From: Armatimonadota bacterium
Lineage (GTDB): Bacteria; Armatimonadota; HRBIN16
Direction of reading: 5' to 3'
DNA length: 64,000 bases
Assembly (NCBI GenBank): GCA_026003195.1
Contig: BPGU01000003.1
Coordinates: 310,001 to 374,000 of the forward strand
Below, one piece after another: positions 10,645 through 18,083 of this stretch; the first letter of the stretch is position 1; each line of letters begins with the position of its first letter. The notes beneath the pieces were generated by a model, which searched no databases, was not told the origin of the DNA, and saw nothing but the letters and a program-made list of their open reading frames with translations. A program made the translations under genes and the position numbers.

Positions 10645-10650
10645 TATAAT
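10645..10650 (+). promoter_or_regulatory. -10 element upstream of mnmG
   Basis: A perfect TATAAT in CGGGTATAATACG, 32 bases upstream of the mnmG ATG. No good -35 is seen at the right distance (GTTCCT at 17). A second candidate TATACT stands at 10608-10613. Confidence 0.45.
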
Positions 10651-10682
10651 ACGCCTGCAATACTTTCCCAAAAGCAGACGGT

Positions 10683-12563
10683 ATGAGCAAAGACAGGTTC
10701 GATGTGATCGTTATCGGAGCGGGGCACGCGGGGTGCGAAGCCGCACTGGCGGCGGCGCGAATGGGTTGCTACACCGCCGTCATCACGCTGGACCCGCATC
10801 GAGTGGCGCATATGCCCTGCAACTGTTCCATCGGAGGACCTGCCAAAGGGCATCTGGTGCGTGAGATCGATGCCCTGGGCGGACAGATGGGCATCGCTAT
10901 AGACCTCAACCTGACCCATGTTCGCTTTGTGGGTACGGGAAAGGGACCCGCTATCCAGACCCTGCGTGCACATGCCGATAAGCAGCTCTATCCGCGCTAT
11001 ATGCGCGCTGTGCTGGAGACCCACCCAGGTATTGACCTGATACCGGGTGAGGCTGTCGACGTCGTGGTGCACGCAGGCAAGGTGGAGGGTGTACGCCTGA
11101 AGCAAGGGCAGGAGCTGCGAGCAAAGGCGGTGATTATCACCTCCGGCACGTTCTTGAACGGATTGATACACATCGGCGAGCAGCAGATACGTGCAGGACG
11201 GGCAGGCGAACCTCCGGCAGTAGGGCTTTCGGAATCTCTGCGACAGCTGGGGTTCCGTCTGGGGCGATTTAAAACGGGAACGACTGCCCGTGTGGCGAAG
11301 GAGAGCGTGGACTTTTCGCGCACGCAGGTCGTGCCATCCGATGTCGATGCACCACCCTTCTCGTTCGTGCATGACAGGCTCCACCCGCCACGAGCGTTGC
11401 TTCCCTGCTGGCAAACGCGCACCACGGAGGAGACGCACCGAATCATCCGCGAGAACCTGCACCGTTCCGCGCTGTACGGCGGCAGGATTACAGGGGTCGG
11501 TCCGCGCTACTGTCCTTCCATCGAGGATAAGATCGTGCGATTCCCCGACAAGGAGTCGCATCCGGTGTTTCTCGAGCAGGAGGGCTGGGATACCAACGAG
11601 TTGTATGTGCAGGGCATGAGCACCAGCCTGCCCGAGGAGGTGCAACTGGCTTTTCTGCGTACCCTGCCCGGTCTGGAAGAGGTAGTGATGATCCGCCCAG
11701 GTTACGCGGTGGAGTACGATATGGTATACCCCGACCAGCTGAAGCCTACTTTGATGACCCATGCGGTCGCAGGGCTGTTTCTCGCCGGGCAAATCAACGG
11801 TACTTCCGGTTATGAGGAGGCAGCCGCGCAGGGGCTGGTAGCGGGCATCAATGCCGCACTGTACGTGCAGGCACGCGAGCCGATGGTTCTGGAGCGGCAT
11901 ACCGGTTACATTGGTGTACTGATTGACGACCTTATCACCAAGGGAGTGCAGGACCCCTATCGGATGCTCACCGCGCGAGCGGAATTTCGCCTTGCCCTGC
12001 GCCACGATAATGCCGACCTGCGCCTGACCCCCATGGGCAGGCAGGTGGGGCTGGTGGATGATCTGCGCTGGAAGCGTTTCCTCGCGAAACGCGAGGCGAT
12101 AGAGCGTGAAACCCGCCGATTGCAAGAAACCCTGCTCACTGGCAAGCATAATCCGCTCCTGCAGGAACACGGTCTTGCGCCGGTGGACGGACCTACCAGT
12201 CTGTATGAGCTGCTGCGTCGCCCGGAGGTCACCTACGAGACCCTGTTGCGCCTGGTGCCTGTGGACGAACCTGCCTCGCGCGAGGTGGCGGAGCAGATAG
12301 AACTGCAGGCGAAGTACGAGGGTTTCCTGCGCCGCCAGCAACAGCAGGTGGCGGAACATCAGAGGCTGGAGGGACTGCTCATCCCTGAAGATACGGACTA
12401 CAACACGATACGCGGTCTCTCACATGAAGGACGCGAGAAGCTTTCGCGGGTGCGCCCGCGCAGTGTGGGACAAGCCTCCCGTATCCCAGGCGTGCGCCCC
12501 TCCGATATCGCCGCGCTGTTAATATACCTGAAGGGACGGCAAGCCGTCTTGCTCACCGGATAA
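10683..12563 (+). CDS. mnmG: tRNA uridine-5-carboxymethylaminomethyl synthesis enzyme MnmG (GidA)
   Basis: 626 residues, the full family length. With MnmE it installs the carboxymethylaminomethyl group on wobble uridine 34 of several tRNAs, using FAD, NADH and methylene-tetrahydrofolate. Seen: FAD-binding [19 protein letters not shown] near the start, [22 protein letters not shown] with the catalytic cysteine region, [25 protein letters not shown] and the C-terminal helical domain [28 protein letters not shown]-like region (positions about 12411-12490) that binds MnmE and tRNA. mnmE is not in the window. Confidence 0.97.
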   Translation: MSKDRFDVIVIGAGHAGCEAALAAARMGCYTAVITLDPHRVAHMPCNCSIGGPAKGHLVREIDALGGQMGIAIDLNLTHVRFVGTGKGPAIQTLRAHADKQLYPRYMRAVLETHPGIDLIPGEAVDVVVHAGKVEGVRLKQGQELRAKAVIITSGTFLNGLIHIGEQQIRAGRAGEPPAVGLSESLRQLGFRLGRFKTGTTARVAKESVDFSRTQVVPSDVDAPPFSFVHDRLHPPRALLPCWQTRTTEETHRIIRENLHRSALYGGRITGVGPRYCPSIEDKIVRFPDKESHPVFLEQEGWDTNELYVQGMSTSLPEEVQLAFLRTLPGLEEVVMIRPGYAVEYDMVYPDQLKPTLMTHAVAGLFLAGQINGTSGYEEAAAQGLVAGINAALYVQAREPMVLERHTGYIGVLIDDLITKGVQDPYRMLTARAEFRLALRHDNADLRLTPMGRQVGLVDDLRWKRFLAKREAIERETRRLQETLLTGKHNPLLQEHGLAPVDGPTSLYELLRRPEVTYETLLRLVPVDEPASREVAEQIELQAKYEGFLRRQQQQVAEHQRLEGLLIPEDTDYNTIRGLSHEGREKLSRVRPRSVGQASRIPGVRPSDIAALLIYLKGRQAVLLTG

Positions 12564-12565
12564 CC

Positions 12566-12728
12566 TGTTCGCCGCTATTCACGGTGCCGGGCTCATGGTG
12601 TATATCTTCATATGGGCGCTGTTTCCGGCATGGTTGTTTCTGCGGTATCGTTCGCTTTACCCGTGTCTTCTCATGCACGCACTGAACAATGTGTTTGTGG
12701 ACATCGTGGTGCCGATGTTCCTCAGCAG
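12566..12728 (+). pseudogene. remnant of a CPBP-family intramembrane protease
   Basis: Directly after the mnmG stop an open frame reads LFAAIHGAGLMVYIFIWALF and goes on to FLRYRSLYPCLLMHALNNV. The pair H-x-x-x near the start and the H-A-x-x-N of the last conserved helix match the C-terminal two helices of CPBP (Abi/CaaX-like) membrane proteases. The first half, including the EE motif, is missing and the frame runs into a dispersed repeat at 12737. Most likely a decayed fragment left by a deletion or insertion next to mnmG; an ATG at 12595 could still be read. Confidence 0.6.
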
Positions 12729-12736
12729 ATCACCTC

Positions 12737-12767
12737 GGTGGAGGGCGAGGCTCCCGCCGAGCCGTTG
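12737..12767 (-). repeat. dispersed GC-rich repeat (copy 3, minus orientation)
   Basis: GGAGGGCGAGGCTCCCGCCG followed by AGCC, the reverse complement of the core at 4555-4578. It follows the CPBP remnant. The rest of the gap 12564-12914 holds that remnant, a purine/C-rich stretch and the promoter at 12822-12850. Confidence 0.75.
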
Positions 12768-12821
12768 GGGAGCGAGGTGGAATCTTCCGAAAAATTTTTC
12801 CCCGCTCCCCCGCCCAAATGC

Positions 12822-12850
12822 TTGACAACCATGTAGGGAGGTGATATAGT
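12822..12850 (+). promoter_or_regulatory. strong promoter in front of the Rhs cassette array
   Basis: TTGACA (12822-12827), exactly 17 bases, TATAGT (12845-12850): one mismatch to consensus overall. Transcription would start near 12857, about 55 bases ahead of the first cassette. No other promoter of this quality is seen within the array. Confidence 0.75.
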
Positions 12851-12914
12851 GTCACCAGTAGCGCAGCTCCCGTAGTGTGGCGAAAATCTCCAGAGGACGA
12901 CGAGTGCGCTGTAC

Positions 12915-13526
12915 TTGCAGGGCATTTCGCTGGTGCGCCGAAACAACGAGTGGCATCACTTTGACCCGTTAGGCACGGCAGGGGTGTTCACGAACGGCAG
13001 CGCATCGGTGGTCAGCAATAACCTGTATGATGTGTTCGGGGTGTTGCGGTACCAGCAGGGCAGCGCCGAGACGCCTGTGCTCCGTTGTGTGCTGCGAAAA
13101 GGCGAAGACGAGATTTCTTGGCTTGCTACTCGTGGGCTCCTTACCCACCGATTGCTATTTATCAGCAGACATCTGCGCCCGCTGTCGGGTGGGAGCGTAC
13201 CAAGTGTAGGCGAGCAGGACGATCGGCTAAAGTACTGCAAAGGTCTCTATGAAACCTGTATGGATATGGCAAGGAGCCAACATAAGTCTTGTGTTGAACT
13301 GTGCACCGTGAGTTTCCTGACATGCGCATCTCTCTGCTTCTTTGCTGGTCCTCTCGCGCCGGAATGCCATTTAGGCTGTCTCACCGCGTACGGCGCGTGT
13401 CGGATGGGGTGTGCAATTCTCAAATATGAGAAGGAGAGAGGGCGCGAACAGATATTCTGGTACTGTATGAGAGGAAAGCCGGGACTAGTTCCCATTCCTC
13501 CTTCAGCACCGCCTGCACTGCAGTAG
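12915..13526 (+). CDS. headless Rhs C-terminal cassette 1 with cysteine-rich tip
   Basis: 203 residues from TTG 12915; CTG 12909 is also possible, and AGAGG at 12892-12896 fits that start slightly better. Residues 1-50 are the end of an Rhs/YD core: QGISLVRRNNEWHHFDPLG, then YDVFGVLRYQQGSAETP. All upstream YD repeats of a normal Rhs protein are absent. The middle (about 55-90) does not match cassettes 2 and 3 and may be out of frame. The tip, from about residue 97, has some 15 cysteines with a hydrophobic core (CTVSFLTCASLCFFAG, then CHLGCLTAYGACRMGC). In Rhs systems this part is the toxin; here toxicity is only inferred. Confidence 0.7.
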   Translation: MQGISLVRRNNEWHHFDPLGTAGVFTNGSASVVSNNLYDVFGVLRYQQGSAETPVLRCVLRKGEDEISWLATRGLLTHRLLFISRHLRPLSGGSVPSVGEQDDRLKYCKGLYETCMDMARSQHKSCVELCTVSFLTCASLCFFAGPLAPECHLGCLTAYGACRMGCAILKYEKERGREQIFWYCMRGKPGLVPIPPSAPPALQ

Positions 13527-13628
13527 CAACCAATGCATTGAATCTTTCTAGCAAACTCTACGGGCTGGGCACCATGTCAAATCATGTGTCGCCTAGCCCA
13601 CTTTGACAGGCCTGAGGAGGTGTCGCAG

Positions 13629-14300
13629 ATGGCAGAGGTTTGGCAGTGGCTTGGTTCCCTGTTTAGCGCAGAGGGGCGCAGCCTCATGATTACTGTGATG
13701 CGCTGGATAATGGTGTATGTAATACCTTTGGTAGCTGCCTACATGGTCGGGGGTCATTTAGTAGATAGGAAAATACGGAGGCTTTCGAGTTTAGCTGGCG
13801 AGGCTGTGCGCGCAGGCAGGCATGAAGAGGCATTAAAAGGATACGCGCGCTGTGCATACCTTATTCATTTGTTCGAATCCCTGTATGGTAGGCGATGGAG
13901 CGTTGATGAATGGAACGAGCCCCTAGGTGACCTGTTTTCCAGTTTGGGCAAGCATTCAACTGCAGCCTACTTCTACACGCGCGAGGTTCTCAGGCAGCTA
14001 AAGAGAGATGACTTTCGGACATATTTAGAGCATCCTGCTGCGCTCACCCCAGGTACCGAGATTACTCTCCATGATGCGATCCTGTATGAAAAGCTGGGCA
14101 AGACTCTTTTAGAAGCTGACTGCGCAGAGGAGGCAATTGTCTGGTTGCGGCGAGCAGCATCTGCTTATGAACATAAGGCAAGCACGTGGGCCTTGTTAGG
14201 CGAAGCATACAAACGGACTGGCAATCAAAGGTTGGCTGAAGAAGCACAGGGACGGGCTGCGTCTTCTTCGGACGTCATCCCTAATGACACCACTGGTTAA
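13629..14300 (+). CDS. membrane-anchored TPR protein, candidate partner/immunity of cassette 1
   Basis: 223 residues from ATG 13629, which has GAGGAGG eight bases upstream; an earlier in-frame ATG at 13584 has none. One membrane helix (ITVMRWIMVYVIPLVAAYMV, about residues 20-40) is followed by a cytoplasmic helical part with TPR-like repeats (AGRHEEALKGYARCAYL, HSTAAYFYTREVLRQL, DCAEEAIVWLRRAASAY, ASTWALLGEAYKRTGNQRLAEEA). Its last 17 bases overlap the start of cassette 2. No family function is known; its position directly after a Rhs tip is where immunity genes sit. Confidence 0.65.
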   Translation: MAEVWQWLGSLFSAEGRSLMITVMRWIMVYVIPLVAAYMVGGHLVDRKIRRLSSLAGEAVRAGRHEEALKGYARCAYLIHLFESLYGRRWSVDEWNEPLGDLFSSLGKHSTAAYFYTREVLRQLKRDDFRTYLEHPAALTPGTEITLHDAILYEKLGKTLLEADCAEEAIVWLRRAASAYEHKASTWALLGEAYKRTGNQRLAEEAQGRAASSSDVIPNDTTG

Positions 14301-14823
14301 CGCAGCGGGCACAGCGGGGGTAATTACGAACGTGAGTGCACAGGTGATAAGCCACAACCTGTACGATGTATTCGGGGTGTTGCGGTATCAACAGGGCAAT
14401 GCGGAAACGCCGTGGAGGTGGGTTTGGATCCAAGCAAGTGAAGAGGGGCTGAGAATGGCTCTCCATGGACAGATCTACTTGCCGGAGCGGATGCTCATTC
14501 CGCTGTTTAGTAACGGCTACGACTCGCGCAAAGACTGTCCTTTTAGTCAAGGTGGACCTTACCCACGCTCTATGTGCGATCAGTGTGTTAAAGGCTGTAT
14601 CGCAGACGCTAACCGTTTACGTGAGCAGTGTGAGCGTAAACAAGATATCTTCTGCGATTCTGCACGCGTCATTTGTTTGCTTCTGCCTGGCCCTCTGTTC
14701 AAGGTTTTCTGCTTCACAACGGGGATGCTCTGCAGTCATGATGATACTTGTAACGCTAGATACTCTGGAATGGTAAGCTGGTGTATGGGCTGTTTTGACA
14801 CATGTGTTCGCAATAGCAGGTGA
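14284..14823 (+). CDS. headless Rhs C-terminal cassette 2 with cysteine-rich tip
   Basis: 179 residues; the ATG at 14284 overlaps the preceding TPR gene and there is no ribosome site, so translation is probably coupled. MTPLVNAAGTAGVITNVSAQ and the following YDVFGVLRYQQGNAETPWRW reproduce the Rhs core end, and the next 25 residues (EEGLRMALHGQIYLPERMLI) match the ARYYDPxxGRFLS-like step before a Rhs tip. The tip (from about residue 95) is cysteine-rich: CDQCVKGC, CERKQDIFCDSARVIC, CFTTGMLC, CMGCFDTC. Codon use here is more AT-rich than in the flanking housekeeping genes. Confidence 0.7.
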   Translation: MTPLVNAAGTAGVITNVSAQVISHNLYDVFGVLRYQQGNAETPWRWVWIQASEEGLRMALHGQIYLPERMLIPLFSNGYDSRKDCPFSQGGPYPRSMCDQCVKGCIADANRLREQCERKQDIFCDSARVICLLLPGPLFKVFCFTTGMLCSHDDTCNARYSGMVSWCMGCFDTCVRNSR

Positions 14824-14838
14824 GTGTGGAAGAGACAG

Positions 14839-15363
14839 ATGCTAGCGACGGGTGTAGCAATCTTCATACTTGCAGTGATAGCTCCGCCCCTTTTCCTGTA
14901 TTGCAGCCTTTTGGCTTATGTGCAGGCAAGGTCGGGATTAGGGGTAGGAACTCATCACCCGACGGATTACTTCCGGCGGGGTATAGTGCTTCCGTATCTC
15001 TTCGTGGGCGCGTGGTTCGCCGCTGGTTACCTTCTTGCGAGGTTGGGCCAGGCGAAGCTGGAAGAGATTGCCTTCCGTGCTGCGCACTGTCTGTTCACCC
15101 GAACGGGCAATTTCAGCGTTGTCGCGCAGTTCCCCCAGCAGGTGCCTCAAGAGACTGAAGGCTACTGGCTATTGTCCTTTGTCGTATTTTTAATCGTGTC
15201 CGAACTTGCCAGGCGGCGGCTTCTGCAAGGAGAGCCTGTGCGCTACGTTGATGTCACTCTTATCTGGTTATTGCCAGCAGTTACCTACTGGATAATCGCC
15301 GGATTATATGTTTACCATGCCCTTGTTCGCTTTATTCCTTTGTATGATCTCTGCAGTGGATAG
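14839..15363 (+). CDS. four-helix membrane protein, candidate partner/immunity of cassette 2
   Basis: 174 residues from ATG 14839 (GGAAGAG just upstream; a GTG at 14824 is an alternative). Four hydrophobic segments: IFILAVIAPPLFLYCSLLAY, LPYLFVGAWFAAGYLLA, YWLLSFVVFLIVSELA and VTLIWLLPAVTYWIIAGLYV. No known family. It follows cassette 2 within 16 bases and precedes cassette 3, so an immunity role against a membrane-acting tip is a reasonable inference, not shown. Confidence 0.6.
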   Translation: MLATGVAIFILAVIAPPLFLYCSLLAYVQARSGLGVGTHHPTDYFRRGIVLPYLFVGAWFAAGYLLARLGQAKLEEIAFRAAHCLFTRTGNFSVVAQFPQQVPQETEGYWLLSFVVFLIVSELARRRLLQGEPVRYVDVTLIWLLPAVTYWIIAGLYVYHALVRFIPLYDLCSG

Positions 15364-15377
15364 CAAAGATACGTCCT

Positions 15378-15944
15378 ATGAGGGAAGTACGTCGAGGTCG
15401 AAACCGTGAACGCCTGTTAGGCACGGCAGGGGTGATTACGAACGGCAGCGCATCGGTGGTCAGCAATAACCTGTATGATGTGTTCGGGGTGTTGCGGTAT
15501 CAGCAGGGCAGTGCGGAAACGCCGTGGAGGTGGAAGTATAAAAAAACAGGTGAGGAAGGTTTTCAAATTGCACGTAACAGGATGATACTTCCGGAGCGCA
15601 ACCTGGTCCCGTTGTGGGAGGTGATACTGCCTCCTCCACCTCCAAGCGAGGACCCTGGTTACTGGCAGTGTGTCTATCAGTGTGTTCGCCCAATGTGGAA
15701 AAACAGAAGATTCCCAGAGGTCGATTGGGCTTGCCTCGCCGCAGCAGTGTGCTGTGCGGCAGACCCTGAACCGGTGACCAAATCTATCTGCTGTGGCATC
15801 TCCACAGCCTGCCTGGGGGTACGGGCGACCGAAATGGCTTGTATCGTCTCGTTCTGCCTTCTCAAGTGCCAGGTCGACCGTAAGCCGGTTCCGCCAGTAG
15901 CCACCAAAGCAATACCATGCGTGCAGGAGGTCGTTGAACAATGA
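15378..15944 (+). CDS. headless Rhs C-terminal cassette 3 with cysteine-rich tip
   Basis: 188 residues. The N-terminus MREVRRGRNRERLLGTAGVI joins a short basic lead directly to the Rhs core end at LGTAG; the following 100 bases are nearly identical to cassette 1 (15417-15520 against 12963-13066). Then comes EEGFQIARNRMILPERNLV, as in cassette 2, a proline-rich hinge (LPPPPPSEDP) and a cysteine-rich tip: CVYQCVRPM, CLAAAVCCAADP, CCGISTAC, CIVSFCLLKC. The stop overlaps the next start as ATGA. A recent duplication of the conserved part with replacement of the tip best explains the pattern. Confidence 0.72.
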   Translation: MREVRRGRNRERLLGTAGVITNGSASVVSNNLYDVFGVLRYQQGSAETPWRWKYKKTGEEGFQIARNRMILPERNLVPLWEVILPPPPPSEDPGYWQCVYQCVRPMWKNRRFPEVDWACLAAAVCCAADPEPVTKSICCGISTACLGVRATEMACIVSFCLLKCQVDRKPVPPVATKAIPCVQEVVEQ

Positions 15945-16303
15945 ACAAGCAGTACCTCATCAGCTGGCTGTTGATCGGGCTCCTAGTGGGGTTAGGCTTT
16001 GGCACGCGCGCGGTAGCCTTAGTCTCCTCTATGACCCCCGAGGTCGCTCGATGGAGTATCCTGTTGACACTGTCCGCAGCAAGTTTGCTACTTGCTACAC
16101 TTTGGCGCCCCTTCGAACCGTATCCCTTGTGGGCGCGTCTTGCCAGCCTACTGGCAATCAGCGGGTGGGTCGCACTGGTAGCAGGATACCCGTTGTGGGG
16201 GGGCGGAGAGTCCTACGGTCTCGGATGGACGTTCTCTGTATACCTGGTCATCGCGGGGATAGTGTTTGAGTTCTACCGCCAGGCCAGAAAGCGAACGGCT
16301 TGA
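15941..16303 (+). CDS. four-helix membrane protein, candidate partner/immunity of cassette 3
   Basis: 120 residues; ATG overlaps the cassette 3 stop (ATGA) and has AGGAGG ten bases upstream. Four predicted helices: ISWLLIGLLVGLGFGTRAVA, WSILLTLSAASLLLATLW, LASLLAISGWVALVAGY and WTFSVYLVIAGIVFEFY. No family recognised. The translational coupling to the cysteine-rich cassette is what is expected of a toxin-immunity pair. It is the last gene of the array. Confidence 0.62.
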   Translation: MNKQYLISWLLIGLLVGLGFGTRAVALVSSMTPEVARWSILLTLSAASLLLATLWRPFEPYPLWARLASLLAISGWVALVAGYPLWGGGESYGLGWTFSVYLVIAGIVFEFYRQARKRTA

Positions 16304-16371
16304 GCCATGCACGCTCTTGGGGGAACGGACAGTACCTGTCCCCCGCAGGCGTGGCGCCGATAGTCAAAAAT

Positions 16372-17199
16372 CTACCCCTTCAACGCGCCAGCCACCATCG
16401 TCTCGTGGATGCGGTCGCGGAACAGCCAGTACACCAGCAGCACAGGTAGCATGACAATGACCAGCCCCGCAAACAGCGCGCCCCAGTCGCTCTGGTACTG
16501 CTCTACCATCAGCAGGTTGGCGATGCCCAGTGGCAGAGTACGTCGTTCGTCACTGCTCATGATGACCAGTGCCAGCGGATACTCGTTCCATAGCCCGATA
16601 GCGTTGAATACCCCTACCACGATGATGCCCGGCTTCGCCAGTGGCAACATCACTTTCCAGAACGCCCGCGCGTGACCGCAACCGTCGATCAGCGCAGCCT
16701 CGAGCATCTCCTGAGGCAGGGTCTGGAAAAATCCCGTGAGCACGAACACCGTGAAGGGCAGGGAGTACGCCACATACACCAGCGTTAAACCGTGCAGAGT
16801 ATCCAGTAACCCCAGACGCGCCAGCAGCAGGAACAGCGGCACGATGGTGAGGAAGAGGGGGAACATCATCCCACCCAGAAACGCGCCGAACAACCAGTTT
16901 GCGCCGCGAAACGGGTAACGGGCGAAGATGTATGCCGCCATCGCACCGACGGGCAGCAGGATCGCCAGAGCTGCCAGCGTCACGATCAGGCTGTTCATGA
17001 AGTAGCGCGCGATACCCGCTTCCTGCCACGCTCGTACGAAGTTCTGCCACTGTAGGGTGTGCGGCAGCCCCCAGGGCGCAGTGAATATCTCCGCCCCTGT
17101 TTTGAAAGAGGTCATCAGCACCCAGAGCAGGGGCACCACCACAGAGAGCGCAAAGAGCGCCAGACATATATTGATCAGCCATCTATAGAGCGTGCTCAC
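16372..17199 (-). CDS. carbohydrate ABC transporter permease, MalG type
   Basis: 275 residues from a GTG start overlapping the preceding permease stop (GTGA). Six membrane helices and the cytoplasmic EAA loop EAALIDGCGHARAFWKVMLPLAKPGI-like region (about residues 185-210) that contacts the ATPase. It is the third gene of a binding protein-permease-permease operon of the CUT1 type, which imports mono- to oligosaccharides. C-terminus MVAGALKG is typical. No ATPase gene is adjacent. Confidence 0.93.
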   Translation of the reverse strand: MSTLYRWLINICLALFALSVVVPLLWVLMTSFKTGAEIFTAPWGLPHTLQWQNFVRAWQEAGIARYFMNSLIVTLAALAILLPVGAMAAYIFARYPFRGANWLFGAFLGGMMFPLFLTIVPLFLLLARLGLLDTLHGLTLVYVAYSLPFTVFVLTGFFQTLPQEMLEAALIDGCGHARAFWKVMLPLAKPGIIVVGVFNAIGLWNEYPLALVIMSSDERRTLPLGIANLLMVEQYQSDWGALFAGLVIVMLPVLLVYWLFRDRIHETMVAGALKG

Positions 17200-18083
17200 G
17201 CTCTGCCCTCCTGCGGGTTGTGGCGAAACAGCGCGAGGATCGCTCCGCTCAACGCCATCACCAGCACGAAGTTCACCACTGCCAGGGCGGTGGCGTAGCC
17301 GAATTCACTGTGCTTGAATGCCTGCTCGTATAGATAGGTGAGCATCACTTCGGTAGCGCGATCGGGTCCCCCCTGCGTCATCAGGAACACCAGTGAGAAG
17401 ATGTTCATCGTGCCTATCGCCATATACACCAGCGCGATGCGCAACACTGCCCACAGCATGGGCAAGGTCACATAGCGCAGTCGGGTTAGCCCCATGGCTC
17501 CGTCCAGCGTTGCCGCTTCCATCACATCGGGGGGGATGGTGCGCAGGGCGGCGGCGAACAGCATGATGTAAAACCCCAGTGCGTGCCACACATGCGCCAC
17601 ACCGATAGAAGCCAGCGCGGTGGACCTCTCACCCAGCCACGCAATCGCCCATCGCTCCAGCCCTGCCGCTTTCAAGGTGGCGTTCAGGATACCAAAAGAG
17701 GGGTTCAGGATAAACATCCACAGGATGGCGACTACCACCAGTGAAATCACCTGCGGAAACAGGTAGACCGCACGCAAAAAACGCGCCGTGCCCGTCTCGT
17801 GCCCGATGGCGTGCGCCAGCGCAATCGCCATCGCCAGGATGACGACACTCGTGCCCACGAACAGCAACAGGTTGTGACGTATCGCCAGCCACACGATGGG
17901 GTCCGCAAAAAGCTGGCGAAAGTTCTCCAGCCCGACGAAGGTGCGGTTGGCGGAGATGCCTCGCCAGCGGTATAGCGAGAAGGCAAACGCCTGCACCACC
18001 GGCATCACCACAAACAGGGCGTACAGCACGGTTGCCGGTAGCAGAAAACCCGCCATGAACGCTGACCGCGCCTGGGATGTCAT
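17196..18083 (-). CDS. carbohydrate ABC transporter permease, MalF type
   Basis: 295 residues, six helices, starting LLPATVLYALFVVMPVVQAF as usual for sugar permeases. The EAA loop is EAATLDGAMGLTRLRYVTLP (about residues 195-214). Its ATG overlaps the end of the binding-protein gene by four bases and its end overlaps the next permease by four, so all three are translationally coupled. Confidence 0.93.
   Translation of the reverse strand: MTSQARSAFMAGFLLPATVLYALFVVMPVVQAFAFSLYRWRGISANRTFVGLENFRQLFADPIVWLAIRHNLLLFVGTSVVILAMAIALAHAIGHETGTARFLRAVYLFPQVISLVVVAILWMFILNPSFGILNATLKAAGLERWAIAWLGERSTALASIGVAHVWHALGFYIMLFAAALRTIPPDVMEAATLDGAMGLTRLRYVTLPMLWAVLRIALVYMAIGTMNIFSLVFLMTQGGPDRATEVMLTYLYEQAFKHSEFGYATALAVVNFVLVMALSGAILALFRHNPQEGRA

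Noticed and set aside
10578-12359. 593-residue open frame on the minus strand
   Set aside because: It lies antisense across mnmG, is His/Gln/Leu-rich with no family motif, and mnmG is certain. A codon-bias shadow.
13869-13890. TTCGAATCCC, resembling a tRNA T-loop
   Set aside because: It falls in the coding frame of the TPR partner gene, and neither an acceptor stem nor an anticodon arm can be formed around it.
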